In this document: positions 43,452 through 52,840 of the stretch, piece after piece
How the letters are laid out: each line of letters begins with the position of its first letter
Position numbering within the stretch: the first letter of the stretch is position 1
NCBI RefSeq assembly: GCF_015595035.1
Contig: NZ_JADNRN010000001.1
Location: 558,001 to 622,000 of the forward strand
Length of the DNA stretch: 64,000 nucleotides
Direction of reading: 5' to 3'
DNA from: Marinibium conchae
Lineage (GTDB): Bacteria; Pseudomonadota; Gammaproteobacteria; Enterobacterales; Alteromonadaceae
Position numbers and translations under genes: made by a program
Notes under the pieces: model-generated
What the model saw: only the letters and a program-made list of their open reading frames with translations
Told to the model about the DNA's origin: nothing
The model's database searches: none

Positions 43452-44195
43452 ATGAGCATAACACCAAAATCTGCGTACAGACGCATCTTGTTAAAGTTAA
43501 GTGGCGAAGCGCTGATGGGCGAAGAGAACTTTGGTATTGACGCAAAAGTACTCGACCGCATGGCGATAGAAATAAAAGAGTTAGTTGAATTAGGCGTCGA
43601 AGTTGGCTTAGTCATTGGCGGTGGTAATTTGTTTAGAGGGGAAGGCCTCGCTCAAGCAGGAATGAATCGCGTTGTTGGTGATCACATGGGTATGCTAGCA
43701 ACTGTGATGAACGGCCTTGCCATGCGCGATGCGTTGCACCGAGCATTCGTTAATGCGCGCTTAATGTCAGCTATTCCACTAAACGGAGTATGTGACCCAT
43801 ACAACTGGGCCGATGCTATAAGTTTTCTCAAATCAGGCCGAGTTGTGATATTCTCTGCAGGTACTGGAAATCCGTTCTTCACCACAGATTCAGCAGCCTG
43901 TTTACGCGGAATAGAAATTGAAGCCGACGCAGTGTTAAAAGCAACAAAAGTTGATGGCGTTTACAGCGAAGATCCAGTCAAAAACCCTGATGCTGTGCTG
44001 TTAAAGCAAATTAGCTATCAAGAAGTACTAGAAAAAGAACTAAAAGTAATGGACCTATCCGCCTTTACATTGGCGCGCGATCACAATATTCCTATTCGTG
44101 TATTTAACATGAATAAGCCAGGATGCTTGAAGCGCGTTGTTCTCGGCGAAGATGAAGGTACGATTATTTGTCATCCAGAAAAAGTAGAAAAATAA
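43452..44195 (+). CDS. pyrH: UMP kinase
   Basis: PyrH phosphorylates UMP to UDP. The 247-residue protein has the amino acid kinase core: [18 protein letters not shown] (residues 11-28), [13 protein letters not shown] and the acceptor site [18 protein letters not shown] near residue 140-157. The ribosome-binding site is TTGAGGACATAAG. Unlike in most relatives it is 757 bp from tsf, and a promoter is expected in the AT-rich stretch just upstream (TGTAAAAAATAATAAAT). frr follows after 10 bp. Confidence 0.98.
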   Translation: MSITPKSAYRRILLKLSGEALMGEENFGIDAKVLDRMAIEIKELVELGVEVGLVIGGGNLFRGEGLAQAGMNRVVGDHMGMLATVMNGLAMRDALHRAFVNARLMSAIPLNGVCDPYNWADAISFLKSGRVVIFSAGTGNPFFTTDSAACLRGIEIEADAVLKATKVDGVYSEDPVKNPDAVLLKQISYQEVLEKELKVMDLSAFTLARDHNIPIRVFNMNKPGCLKRVVLGEDEGTIICHPEKVEK

Positions 44196-44205
44196 GGATT
44201 CTGTC

Positions 44206-44763
44206 GTGATTGATGAAATTGAATTAGATGCTAGTCAACGAATGGAAAAGAGTATCGTTGCACTTAAAGGGCAGTTGAGTAAGATCAGAACAGGTAGAGC
44301 TCACCCAAGCTTATTAGACAGCATCATGGTGCCATATTACGGTTCAAATACACCACTAAAACAAGTTGCTAACGTTGTTGCAGAAGACAATAGAACCTTA
44401 GCCTTGTCGGTTTTTGACAAGAGTATTATTCAAGCGGTAGAGAAAGCCATAATGCAATCTGATTTAGGCCTTAACCCCATGAGTGCAGGTACAACCATTC
44501 GTATACCCATGCCGCCACTTACCGAAGAGCGACGTAAGGACCTTATCAAAGTGGTTAGGGCTGAAGCTGAGCAAGGGCGTGTTTCTGTTCGTAATATCAG
44601 ACGCGATGCTAATAGTGATATAAAAGAACTGCTGAAAGAAAAAGAAATTAGCGAAGACCAAAGCCGCGCTGGTGAAGAAAATATTCAAACGCTTACCAAT
44701 GATTTCATCAAGCAAATTGATGAAATTTTGGCTGATAAAGAAAAAGAACTCATGGAAGTGTAA
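44206..44763 (+). CDS. frr: Ribosome recycling factor
   Basis: The 185-residue protein matches RRF in length and pattern: [28 protein letters not shown] at the start, [14 protein letters not shown] for the second domain, and [25 protein letters not shown] in the long helical bundle. With EF-G it splits post-termination ribosomes. The start is GTG 44206 (GTGATTGATG), preceded by AAGGATTCT. uppS follows 3 bp after the stop. Confidence 0.98.
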   Translation: MIDEIELDASQRMEKSIVALKGQLSKIRTGRAHPSLLDSIMVPYYGSNTPLKQVANVVAEDNRTLALSVFDKSIIQAVEKAIMQSDLGLNPMSAGTTIRIPMPPLTEERRKDLIKVVRAEAEQGRVSVRNIRRDANSDIKELLKEKEISEDQSRAGEENIQTLTNDFIKQIDEILADKEKELMEV

Positions 44764-44766
44764 AAT

Positions 44767-45543
44767 TTGAGTTCTGATAGCAATAATATAGCATCCTCGG
44801 TGCCTGAAGATGCTATGCCACAGCACGTTGCGATCATTATGGATGGCAACGGCCGCTGGGCACAACAACAAGGAAAGTTAAGAACCTTTGGCCACAAAGC
44901 TGGGGTTGATTCCGTGCGAGCATCAGTACGCTATGCGCGAAAAAATGGAATTAAGGCGCTCACATTATTTGCTTTCAGCAGTGAGAACTGGAAACGTCCA
45001 AAAGAAGAAGTAAAAATATTGATGCAGCTTTTTAATCTTGTACTTTCAAGTGAAGTTAAGAAGCTAAATAAAAACAATATTCGCCTTAAGGTAATTGGCG
45101 ACCTCTCAGCATTCGATAAAAAATTAGTTGAAAAAATCCACAAAGCAGAGGCGCTAACCGAGCAAAATACGTCGTTAACACTCAATATCGCCGCTAACTA
45201 TGGCGGGCGTTGGGATATTGTCAACGCGGCTAAAAATATCGTTCAGAGCATCAACGATGGCATCATGACATCTGAAGATATTAACGAAGAAAGTTTTCAT
45301 CAACATACTTGTATGTCGGCACTTCCACCCCTTGATCTCATGATCAGAACCGGCGGCGATCATCGCGTAAGTAATTTCCTATTATGGCAGTGTGCATATG
45401 CAGAGTTCTATTTTTGTGAGACACTTTGGCCAGATTTTAATGAGCAGAAGTTTGATGAGGCAGTTATCGACTTTTGCCAAAGACAACGTCGCTTTGGGCA
45501 AACTGGTGAGCAGATTGCTCCAGAAAAACAAGGTCAGGCTTAA
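44767..45543 (+). CDS. uppS: Undecaprenyl diphosphate synthase
   Basis: UppS extends farnesyl diphosphate with eight isoprene units to make the carrier for peptidoglycan and O-antigen. The 258-residue protein has the signature HVAIIMDGNGRWAQQQG (about residues 20-36) with the catalytic Asp, FAFSSENWKRP and the C-terminal DLMIRTGGDHRVSNFLLWQCAYAE. The start is TTG at 44767, three bases after frr, with GGAAG at the frr end as ribosome-binding site; the protein then has about 19 residues before the core. cdsA overlaps by 1 bp. Confidence 0.96.
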   Translation: MSSDSNNIASSVPEDAMPQHVAIIMDGNGRWAQQQGKLRTFGHKAGVDSVRASVRYARKNGIKALTLFAFSSENWKRPKEEVKILMQLFNLVLSSEVKKLNKNNIRLKVIGDLSAFDKKLVEKIHKAEALTEQNTSLTLNIAANYGGRWDIVNAAKNIVQSINDGIMTSEDINEESFHQHTCMSALPPLDLMIRTGGDHRVSNFLLWQCAYAEFYFCETLWPDFNEQKFDEAVIDFCQRQRRFGQTGEQIAPEKQGQA

Positions 45544-46406
45544 TGTTAAAACAAAGAATAATAACCGCGTTAATTCTCGCACCGCTTGCCATCTGCGCCA
45601 TTCTATTTTTACCCGTAGAGCAGTTTAAAATAGCCGTAGCCGGTGTTGTAGCATTAGGCGCATATGAGTGGGCAAATATGTCGGGTATAAATGGTCGTGT
45701 ATCCAAAGCGACCTTCATGGCCCTTATTTTGGTATTGTGCGCAGTCTTAATCTTCGCTGTCGACGGACAAGCGGTGTGGTACCAAGGTGAACTAAATAGC
45801 TTATACAAAAGCATTTTGGCAATCGCCGCTGTATGGTGGGCAGTGTCGCTAGCGATGATTGTCACCTATCCCAAATATAGCTCAGGTTGGACCGAAAACG
45901 TACCCATTAGAGCCGCGTTTGGTGTGCTAACACTTATTCCTACTTGGGTAGCAATTGTTAGTCTGCGTACTAACTTGTACGAAATTGACCCATTTTACGG
46001 CGCCTCATTAATATTTTACGTGTTGGGGATCGTGTGGGCTGCAGATATCGGCGCTTTTTTTGTGGGTGTGAAATTCGGAAAACACAAATTACGCCCAAAT
46101 GTGTCGCCTGGTAAGAGTATCGAAGGTTTATTGGGTGGTGTAATGGCATCATTGGCTATTATTGCTTTTGCAGCTTTGCACTATCAATTTGAAGCATCGC
46201 GCATTGGTTTGCACATTTTAATTGGTGTAATCACTGTGGCGGTCTCTGCGCTGGGTGACTTGAACGAAAGTATGTTCAAACGCTGTGCCGGAATAAAAGA
46301 CAGTGGAAAGCTTCTGCCAGGTCATGGTGGCATCATGGATCGAATAGACAGTTTAACGGCGGCCTTTCCTGTTTTTGCGTTCTGCTATGTCGTGTGGATG
46401 GCATAA
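45543..46406 (+). CDS. cdsA: Phosphatidate cytidylyltransferase
   Basis: CdsA makes CDP-diacylglycerol, the precursor of all bacterial phospholipids, at the inner membrane. The 287-residue protein has about eight membrane segments and the family signature near the C-terminus, SMFKRCAGIKDSGKLLPGHGGIMDRIDS (about residues 238-265), plus GKHKLRPNVSPGKSIEG. Its ATG overlaps the uppS stop, TAATG. Length is typical. Confidence 0.97.
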   Translation: MLKQRIITALILAPLAICAILFLPVEQFKIAVAGVVALGAYEWANMSGINGRVSKATFMALILVLCAVLIFAVDGQAVWYQGELNSLYKSILAIAAVWWAVSLAMIVTYPKYSSGWTENVPIRAAFGVLTLIPTWVAIVSLRTNLYEIDPFYGASLIFYVLGIVWAADIGAFFVGVKFGKHKLRPNVSPGKSIEGLLGGVMASLAIIAFAALHYQFEASRIGLHILIGVITVAVSALGDLNESMFKRCAGIKDSGKLLPGHGGIMDRIDSLTAAFPVFAFCYVVWMA

Positions 46407-46421
46407 TGTTAAAGCGACCAA

Positions 46422-47627
46422 GTGCTTTCAGCATCGAGCTATAAATTGAAAACAGTCACTATTCTCGGAGCCACTGGTTCTATCGGTCAAAATACATTGG
46501 ACGTTATCTCTCGTCATCCTGACTTGTATCGAGTTTTTGCCGTCACCGGCCACTCTAATGTTGAAAGCCTTGTTCGTTCAGCTGTGCTATGTAACGCTCG
46601 TTTTATCGTGCTTTCCAACGAATCTGCCTACGAAAATGTAAAGCAACAAATGCAACAACAACACTGTCATTCAGAAGTCTTGATAGGGCCGGAAGCTATG
46701 TGCGAGGTGTGTTCGGCTCCAGAAGTTGATATTGTGATGTCTGCGATTGTCGGGGCGGCGGGTTTGCTTCCAACGATAGCCGCAGTTAGAGCAAGTAAAC
46801 GAGTATTACTGGCAAATAAAGAGTCACTGGTTATGTCGGGAGAACTGTTTATGAATGCTGTTCGCGAGCATAAAGCCGAATTACTTCCCATCGACAGTGA
46901 ACACAATGCAATCTTCCAATGTCTACCACATAACTTTGAATATGGTAACTTAGCCGCTTCCGGCATAAGCAAAATATTATTGACAGGGTCGGGTGGTCCA
47001 TTTCGTGAAAAGCCACTGGATGAGTTTGAACTCATTACGCCTGAACAAGCCTGTGCTCATCCAAATTGGACGATGGGAAGAAAGATATCCGTCGACTCGG
47101 CGTCGATGATGAACAAAGGCTTGGAATTTATTGAAGCTAAATGGTTATTTGGTGTTGATGAAGCAGATATTCAAGTAGTTTTGCATCCACAAAGCACTAT
47201 TCATTCAATGGTGCAATACTCTGATGGCTCGGTAATAGCTCAGATGGGCAACCCAGACATGCGAACGCCTATTGCCTATGGATTGAGTTACCCGTCACGA
47301 ATTGAATCAGGTGTCAGCCCCCTCGATTTTTCACAATTAGCGAACTTTAGTTTCGCTGAGCCCGATAATTTAAGATATCCCAACTTATATCTTGCCATAG
47401 AAGCCTGTAAAGAAGGGCAATCCGCAACGACAGCATTGAATGCATCGAATGAAGTTGCGGTTGAAGCTTTTCTAGATCAGAAGCTAAGCTTCTGCGCCAT
47501 TGCTGCTCTGAATGAGCGTGTTTTATCTAAACTATCGACCGTCGAATTGAACTCTATTGCTCACGTTATTGAGCATGATGAAATGGCGCGAAACATCGCG
47601 CGAGCCGAGTTAAGGAAGTTATCATAG
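46422..47627 (+). CDS. dxr: 1-deoxy-D-xylulose 5-phosphate reductoisomerase
   Basis: Dxr makes MEP in the non-mevalonate isoprenoid pathway. The protein shows the NADPH site TILGATGSIGQNTLDVI, LLANKESLVMSGELF, the metal and substrate site PIDSEHNAIFQCLP, and the flexible loop DPHW-like HPNWTMGRKISVDSASMMNKGLE. The frame begins at GTG 46422 (401 residues); TTG at 46446, eight codons on and directly before the first strand, is a plausible alternative start. The uppS-cdsA-dxr-rseP order is that of Pseudomonas and Alteromonas rather than E. coli. Confidence 0.97.
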   Translation: MLSASSYKLKTVTILGATGSIGQNTLDVISRHPDLYRVFAVTGHSNVESLVRSAVLCNARFIVLSNESAYENVKQQMQQQHCHSEVLIGPEAMCEVCSAPEVDIVMSAIVGAAGLLPTIAAVRASKRVLLANKESLVMSGELFMNAVREHKAELLPIDSEHNAIFQCLPHNFEYGNLAASGISKILLTGSGGPFREKPLDEFELITPEQACAHPNWTMGRKISVDSASMMNKGLEFIEAKWLFGVDEADIQVVLHPQSTIHSMVQYSDGSVIAQMGNPDMRTPIAYGLSYPSRIESGVSPLDFSQLANFSFAEPDNLRYPNLYLAIEACKEGQSATTALNASNEVAVEAFLDQKLSFCAIAALNERVLSKLSTVELNSIAHVIEHDEMARNIARAELRKLS

Positions 47628-48979
47628 TGGTAGATATACTTTGGAATATTGCGTCATTTGTTGTCGCTTTGGGACTGTTGGTTGCTGTGCATGAATGGGG
47701 TCACTACTACGTGGCTCGTTTATGCGGTGTTAAAGTTTTGCGTTTCAGCATCGGTTTTGGCAAGCCTATTTACAAACGTATTACTTCTTCAGGCATGGAA
47801 TTTGTGATTGCCGCTATTCCTCTTGGTGGCTATGTAAAAATGTTAGATGGTAGGGTCGATGATTTGAGCAAGGAAGATGAAGCGGTAGCGTTTAATTTTC
47901 AGCCAGTTTGGCAACGCTTTGCTATTGTTGCAGCCGGCCCTGGTATTAATTTCATTTTTGCCATATTCGTCAGTGCCCTTGTATTTATGATAGGTCAGAA
48001 TACTTTTAAACCTTACATCGGTAAGGTTGATAGAGGCTCGTATATCGACACCGCTGGCGTGCAAGAAGGAGACAAATTTGTTGCTATTGGTGAGCACAGC
48101 ACAACAACATGGAAAGCTGTGAATATCGAACTGATGTCCTACATTGGTAAAGACGAAATACCGCTCACGGTTGAAAAGTCTAATGGCAACTTGCGTGAAT
48201 ACCTAATGCGAGTCCCGAATTGGAATTATGATCCTGAAAGTGGCAGTATTTTTGAATCATTAGGCTTTGAAATATATCGCCCTGAGGTGTTTCCAATTAT
48301 ATCGAGCTTTGTTGAAAACAGCCCTGCAGAGCTGGCAGGTTTGAAAGAAAACGACGAAATACTAAAACTAAATGGAACTCTTATCCAAGAATGGAGACAA
48401 ATACCTGACATTGTTGAAGTGAATGCAAACAAAGCGATGTTAGTAGAGGTATTGCGCGACGGAGAAATAGTAACCATCGAGTTGATACTTGGCGAGCGTA
48501 ACACTCCCGATGGTATCGTTGGCTCGCTAGGGATTTATCCAACGCTGGCTGAACTGCCTGAGAGCCACTACTTTAACTATCAATCAGGGCCTTTTGAGGC
48601 TTTGGTGAACGGAACAAAAGAAACGTGGCGTTTAATGACGTTTACTGTACAAATGTTAAGCAAATTTATTACTGGTGATTTAGCAGTCAAAAATCTCAGT
48701 GGCCCTATTTCCATCGCTCAGGGTGCTGGAATGAGCGCAAGCTACGGAATTATTGCTTTTTTAGGGTTTTTAGCCTTAATCAGTGTTAATCTTGGCATCA
48801 TAAATTTGTTACCATTACCGATGTTGGATGGCGGCCACTTAATGTATTTTACCGCAGAGTGGATCACCGGAAAGCCAGTATCGGAAGCGGCTCAAGAAAT
48901 TGGATTTAGAATTGGTGGTGCGTTGTTGCTCATGCTTATGGTTACAGCCATATTTAACGACATTGCTCGCCTCACTTAA
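47627..48979 (+). CDS. rseP: Site-2 intramembrane metalloprotease RseP
   Basis: RseP cleaves the anti-sigma factor RseA within the membrane and releases sigma E in envelope stress. The 450-residue protein has the zinc motif HEWGHYYVAR (HExxH at residues 22-26) in the first membrane helix, two PDZ domains (about residues 115-290), and the second metal motif NLLPLPMLDGGHLMYF near residue 395. GTG 47627 overlaps the last base of dxr. bamA, a sigma E target in enterics, follows. Confidence 0.97.
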   Translation: MVDILWNIASFVVALGLLVAVHEWGHYYVARLCGVKVLRFSIGFGKPIYKRITSSGMEFVIAAIPLGGYVKMLDGRVDDLSKEDEAVAFNFQPVWQRFAIVAAGPGINFIFAIFVSALVFMIGQNTFKPYIGKVDRGSYIDTAGVQEGDKFVAIGEHSTTTWKAVNIELMSYIGKDEIPLTVEKSNGNLREYLMRVPNWNYDPESGSIFESLGFEIYRPEVFPIISSFVENSPAELAGLKENDEILKLNGTLIQEWRQIPDIVEVNANKAMLVEVLRDGEIVTIELILGERNTPDGIVGSLGIYPTLAELPESHYFNYQSGPFEALVNGTKETWRLMTFTVQMLSKFITGDLAVKNLSGPISIAQGAGMSASYGIIAFLGFLALISVNLGIINLLPLPMLDGGHLMYFTAEWITGKPVSEAAQEIGFRIGGALLLMLMVTAIFNDIARLT

Positions 48980-49022
48980 TAAAAGTTTTATATAAAAACG
49001 TGTTTTGGAAGAATATCAGTTA

Positions 49023-51509
49023 ATGAAGTGTAAAAAGTTAGTTTTAGTCGTTTTGATGGCATTTACGTCGTTATCATTCGCACAGAGTAAAACGGAATTT
49101 GTGGTTGAAGACATCCGTGTTGAAGGCCTACAACGAGTTGCTCTTGGTGCTGCGTTAACTTATCTTCCAGTTCAAGTAGGCGATAAGCTCAATGCTTTTC
49201 GTGTAAGCCAACTTATCCGTTCGCTTTATTCATCTACCCATTTCGAAGAAGTTGAGATACTCCGCGATGGTGGCGTGCTGATTGTACGAGTCTCAGAGCG
49301 ACCAACAATCAGTAACATCGTGTTCGAGGGTAATGACGACATAAAAGACGAGCAACTATCCGAAAGTCTTAATAACTCAAATGTGCGCGTTGGTGAACCG
49401 CTTGATAGAACGGTATTAACATCTATTGAAAACGGTCTTAAAGACTTTTTCTATAGTATTGGTAAGTACAACGCAGATGTCACTGCTATTGTTACACCTC
49501 TTCCAAGAAACCGTGTTGATCTGAAAATGCTTTTTGAAGAAGGTGACGCGGCTAAAATTAAGCAAATAAATATCGTTGGCAATGAGCTTTTCGATGATGA
49601 AGAACTGTTCAAAATCATGGAGCTCAAATTTGATGCGCCGTGGTGGGATTTTACCTCTGAAACTCGTTATCAACAGCAAACCCTCGCTGGTGATTTGGAA
49701 AACTTAACAAGTTTTTACAAAGATCAAGGGTATTTGCGCTTCGAAATTTCGTCAACTCAAGTATCGATGACGCCAGAAAAAGATGGCATCTACATCGGAA
49801 TGAATGTCAAAGAGGGCGAAAAGTATACGGTGTCTGAAGTAGAGTTAGTCGGTGATTTACTTGGTTTCGAAGGTTTTCTAAACCAAGTTCTTCCCCTACG
49901 TAGTGGCGAACTATACAACCAAGCACAAGTAACCTACGCTGAAGAGTTTATTAGCAAGTATCTAGGTCGTTTTGGTTATGCTTATCCTACGGTAACCACT
50001 ATTCCTGATATCAACGACGAAGAGAAAACCGTGAAACTGTCCTTGTCGGTCGATCCTGGCAAGCGAATTTACGTGCGACGCATTAACTTCGAAGGCAATG
50101 TGATCACCTCTGACCAAGTATTACGTCAGAATGTAAGTCAGTTGGAAGGTACGTGGTTATCCGATCCGTTGCTTGTTAACTCGAAATCCGCTATGTCACG
50201 ACTCACCTATATGGAGACAGTGGATTACGAAACGGTTCGAGTGCCGGGTGAAGATGACAAAGTCGATATCGAGTTTACAGTCAAAGAACAAGCCTCTGGT
50301 TCCTTTCAAGCGGGTATAGGTTACGGTGATAACACTAAATTAAGTTTGCAGGCCGGTATACAACAAGACAATTTCTTGGGCACTGGTAAGCGCATTGCTC
50401 TAAACTTAAATACCGTTTCGTATCAGCAGTCTGCGCAGTTGAGCTACACAGACCCTTACTTCACTATCGATGGCATAAGCTTGGGCGGAACGCTTGGTTA
50501 CAGCAAGTTTGATGGTGGTGACTTTGGTGTTATTCAATACAATAGTACGCGTTATCAAGTCGGCGCGAATATTGGATATCCTATCAATGAAGTTAATCGA
50601 ATTAATTTCGGGCTTACCTATGCGAATGTTGAGCTGTCTAACGACAACACAAGCTTTGTACAAACATCGCGTTTCTATGACCAGTTCACAAGTGCTAATG
50701 ATCCAGATTCCGAGATCGAATACGAAAGTTTCTTAGCGTCGGCGAGCTGGACACGCTCAACATTAAACCGTGGTTTGTTCCCAACTGATGGTTCGTCACA
50801 AAGAGCCTCATTCAGTATTACTACCCCTAACTCTGACGTGAACTACTTTAAGTTTATAGCTGATACTAAGTTCTATTTCCCTATCAGTCGTAATCAACGT
50901 TGGTCTTTATTAGCCCGGGCTCGATTGGGTTATGGTAACGGTTACGGTGAGAAGAATGGTACGGAACAAATATTGCCATTTACTGAAAACTTCACCGCCG
51001 GTGGTGCCGATACACTGCGTGGTTTTGAAGACAATACAGTTGGACCTCGCGGGGTTAGAAGAATTACTAACAGCATTTCAACGACACCAACTGGGATTCC
51101 TATATTTGGTTCGTCTGATCAAGACAGCATAGTAGTGTCTTCACGCAGTTTAGGTGGTAATGCAATGGTAATAGGTGGCTTAGAATTGATAGTACCCACC
51201 CCATTTATTGAGGCTGATTTTGACAGCTCGGTCCGAACGTCATTCTTCCTTGATGTAGGTAACGTATGGGATACCGAATTTAATTATGACACCTTCAAGG
51301 AGTTAACTTTCATTCGTCAGTCTGGGCAAGGCCAACCTGAAGAATTAGGTGATTACAGCGACTGGAGACAATTTAGAAGTTCTGCAGGTTTATCAGTGCA
51401 GTGGATTTCGCCAATGGGGCCGCTAGTGTTTAGTTTTTCTAAAGAAATAGATTCACGAGATGGCGATAACCCAAGATTCTTCACTTTCAACATAGGTCAA
51501 ACTTTCTAA
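49023..51509 (+). CDS. bamA: Outer membrane assembly factor BamA
   Basis: BamA is the pore of the BAM complex that folds beta-barrel proteins. From ATG 49023 (GGAAGA upstream) it has 828 residues: a signal peptide MKCKKLVLVVLMAFTSLSFAQ, five POTRA domains (about residues 25-420) and a 16-strand barrel. The barrel shows NFLGTGKRIALNLN, FTAGGADTLRGFEDNTVGPRG, the lid-loop VRGF-type motif being LRGF, and the terminal FTFNIGQTF with the final Phe typical of outer membrane proteins. A TTG six codons upstream is in frame but is not needed. Confidence 0.98.
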   Translation: MKCKKLVLVVLMAFTSLSFAQSKTEFVVEDIRVEGLQRVALGAALTYLPVQVGDKLNAFRVSQLIRSLYSSTHFEEVEILRDGGVLIVRVSERPTISNIVFEGNDDIKDEQLSESLNNSNVRVGEPLDRTVLTSIENGLKDFFYSIGKYNADVTAIVTPLPRNRVDLKMLFEEGDAAKIKQINIVGNELFDDEELFKIMELKFDAPWWDFTSETRYQQQTLAGDLENLTSFYKDQGYLRFEISSTQVSMTPEKDGIYIGMNVKEGEKYTVSEVELVGDLLGFEGFLNQVLPLRSGELYNQAQVTYAEEFISKYLGRFGYAYPTVTTIPDINDEEKTVKLSLSVDPGKRIYVRRINFEGNVITSDQVLRQNVSQLEGTWLSDPLLVNSKSAMSRLTYMETVDYETVRVPGEDDKVDIEFTVKEQASGSFQAGIGYGDNTKLSLQAGIQQDNFLGTGKRIALNLNTVSYQQSAQLSYTDPYFTIDGISLGGTLGYSKFDGGDFGVIQYNSTRYQVGANIGYPINEVNRINFGLTYANVELSNDNTSFVQTSRFYDQFTSANDPDSEIEYESFLASASWTRSTLNRGLFPTDGSSQRASFSITTPNSDVNYFKFIADTKFYFPISRNQRWSLLARARLGYGNGYGEKNGTEQILPFTENFTAGGADTLRGFEDNTVGPRGVRRITNSISTTPTGIPIFGSSDQDSIVVSSRSLGGNAMVIGGLELIVPTPFIEADFDSSVRTSFFLDVGNVWDTEFNYDTFKELTFIRQSGQGQPEELGDYSDWRQFRSSAGLSVQWISPMGPLVFSFSKEIDSRDGDNPRFFTFNIGQTF

Positions 51510-51612
51510 ACTCGATTGAACGTAGTATGATTAGCGCCATGTATAAGGCATAGCGCGTCGTCATAAAAGCATGATTTGGCGTTAGATTGAAATTTTATAG
51601 ATATAATAAGAA

Positions 51613-51632
51613 CCAAGTGCTCAGACACTTGG
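51613..51632 (+). promoter_or_regulatory. Hairpin in the skp 5' untranslated region
   Basis: CCAAGTG (51613-51619) pairs with CACTTGG (51626-51632) around a 6-nt loop, 32 bp before the skp start codon. Without a T run it is not a terminator; it could set mRNA stability or translation. Confidence 0.5.
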
Positions 51633-51664
51633 CGCGTAAACGGAACAGATTAAAGGAGTTTCCA

Positions 51665-52183
51665 TTGAAAACATTTACAAAAACACTTATCGCTGGTGCG
51701 ATGTTAAGCACAGCATTATTGACTACTGCTGCACAAGCAGCCGAGCAAAAGATCGGTGTTGTTGATGTACAAGGTATTGTTCGTTCACTACCGCAGTTCG
51801 CTGCGATTGGCACGACCATACAAGCTGAGTTTAAAGATCAAATTCAAGAAGTTCAGAGCCAGCAGGAAGAGTACAACTTTTTGCTTCAGAAGTTTCAGCG
51901 TGAAAGCGCTACGATGAGCGAAGAGCAGAAAAAAGCTTTAGAGGATCAAATACTCGCTTTACAAAAAACACTTCAAGAAAAGTCTGCACCTCTGCAGCAG
52001 GAGCTTCAGCGTCGTGAACAAGAAGAGCAAAGAAAGCTTTTCGCCTTAGTTATGCAAGCGGTGAACAAAATCGCTGCAGACGGTAACTACGACGTGCTTC
52101 TAAACCGTGGTACTACGCCATTTGTTAAGCCAGAATTCGATATCTCTGAACAGGTATTAGAGCAAGTTAACAAAACTCAGTAA
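51665..52183 (+). CDS. skp: Periplasmic chaperone Skp (OmpH)
   Basis: Skp binds unfolded outer membrane proteins after export. The best start is TTG 51665, with AAAGGAG ten bases upstream; it gives 172 residues beginning with a clean signal peptide (MKTFTKTLIAGAMLSTALLTTAAQA). The mature part has KIGVVDVQGIVRSLPQF and then a long charged helical hairpin (about residues 55-140), as in Skp tentacles. The frame is open further upstream to an ATG at 51587, but this would bury the signal peptide. A strong terminator follows and lpxD, usually next, is absent. Confidence 0.95.
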   Translation: MKTFTKTLIAGAMLSTALLTTAAQAAEQKIGVVDVQGIVRSLPQFAAIGTTIQAEFKDQIQEVQSQQEEYNFLLQKFQRESATMSEEQKKALEDQILALQKTLQEKSAPLQQELQRREQEEQRKLFALVMQAVNKIAADGNYDVLLNRGTTPFVKPEFDISEQVLEQVNKTQ

Positions 52184-52208
52184 TACTTCAGATATTACTG
52201 TGGAGCAG

Positions 52209-52234
52209 AAAGCATCATATTTTGATGCTTTTTT
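52209..52234 (+). terminator. Rho-independent terminator after skp
   Basis: AAAGCATCA (52209-52217) pairs with TGATGCTTT (52223-52231) around a 5-nt loop and continues into TTT. It closes the bamA-skp unit. Confidence 0.82.
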
Positions 52235-52261
52235 CATCACAGTGGGAAGGAATTTAATAGC

Positions 52262-52300
52262 AGGCCAACCATAACGGTTGGTCTGATTTGTTTTTGGCCT
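52262..52300 (+). promoter_or_regulatory. Nested inverted repeat in the fabZ upstream region
   Basis: AGGCCAA (52262-52268) can pair with TTGGCCT (52294-52300), or CCAACC (52265-52270) with GGTTGG (52276-52281); the two foldings are mutually exclusive. It lies in the 209-bp gap between skp and fabZ, where no gene is found. Confidence 0.45.
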
Positions 52301-52392
52301 ATAAAAGCGTATCTTATGCACAAATTTTATCGGCAATTAACAAATATCAGCACGGATGCAGTATCGCGTTCTGGTGCTATCAAGGAGAAACT

Positions 52393-52839
52393 GTGGCAAA
52401 TGCATTAAATACCATCGACATAAAAGAAATAATGGAGTTGTTACCACATCGGTATCCATTTCTACTTGTTGACCGCATTACTGACTACGAACTAGGAAAG
52501 TCGATAAAAGGCTATAAAAATATCACCTTCAATGAACCTTGTTTCATGGGCCATTTCCCAGAGCAACCTATTTTCCCTGGTGTAATGATATTAGAGGGTC
52601 TAGCTCAAGCTGCCGGCGTTCTGGGTTTTAAAACGATGGGTAATAGCGATCAACTCTACCTTTATGCTGGTATTGACAAAGCTCGTTTTAAAAAGCCCGT
52701 TGTTCCTGGCGATAAACTAGAATACTCTGTTGAACTAATCAAAGAGCGCCGTGGTATTTGGAAATTTTCAGGCATTGCTACCGTAGATGGTAACGAAGTG
52801 TGTAATTCTGAATTTATGTGTGCAATGAGAGAGATGTAA
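52393..52839 (+). CDS. fabZ: 3-hydroxyacyl-ACP dehydratase FabZ
   Basis: FabZ dehydrates beta-hydroxyacyl-ACP in fatty acid synthesis. The hot-dog domain has the catalytic His in [16 protein letters not shown] and the Glu in [28 protein letters not shown] 52393, ten bases after the AAGGAG at 52380-52385, gives the usual 148 residues; extending to ATG 52288 adds 35 non-homologous residues and is rejected. The next gene begins 1 bp after the stop. Confidence 0.96.
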   Translation: MANALNTIDIKEIMELLPHRYPFLLVDRITDYELGKSIKGYKNITFNEPCFMGHFPEQPIFPGVMILEGLAQAAGVLGFKTMGNSDQLYLYAGIDKARFKKPVVPGDKLEYSVELIKERRGIWKFSGIATVDGNEVCNSEFMCAMREM

Positions 52840-52840
52840 T

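Noticed and set aside
42897-43615. Several overlapping short frames on both strands across the tsf-pyrH repeats
   Set aside because: They arise from inverted and tandem repeats (for example RQSQATDASS repeats from the 30-bp units) and have no family resemblance.
45464-45865. 133-codon minus-strand frame over uppS/cdsA
   Set aside because: Antisense shadow of two well supported genes.
51587-51664. N-terminal extension of skp from ATG 51587
   Set aside because: It would place 26 charged residues before the signal peptide and read through the 5' hairpin; TTG 51665 has a better ribosome-binding site.
52288-52392. N-terminal extension of fabZ, or a remnant of lpxD
   Set aside because: The added residues match neither FabZ nor the LpxD C-terminus in any frame, and a strong ribosome-binding site precedes GTG 52393.
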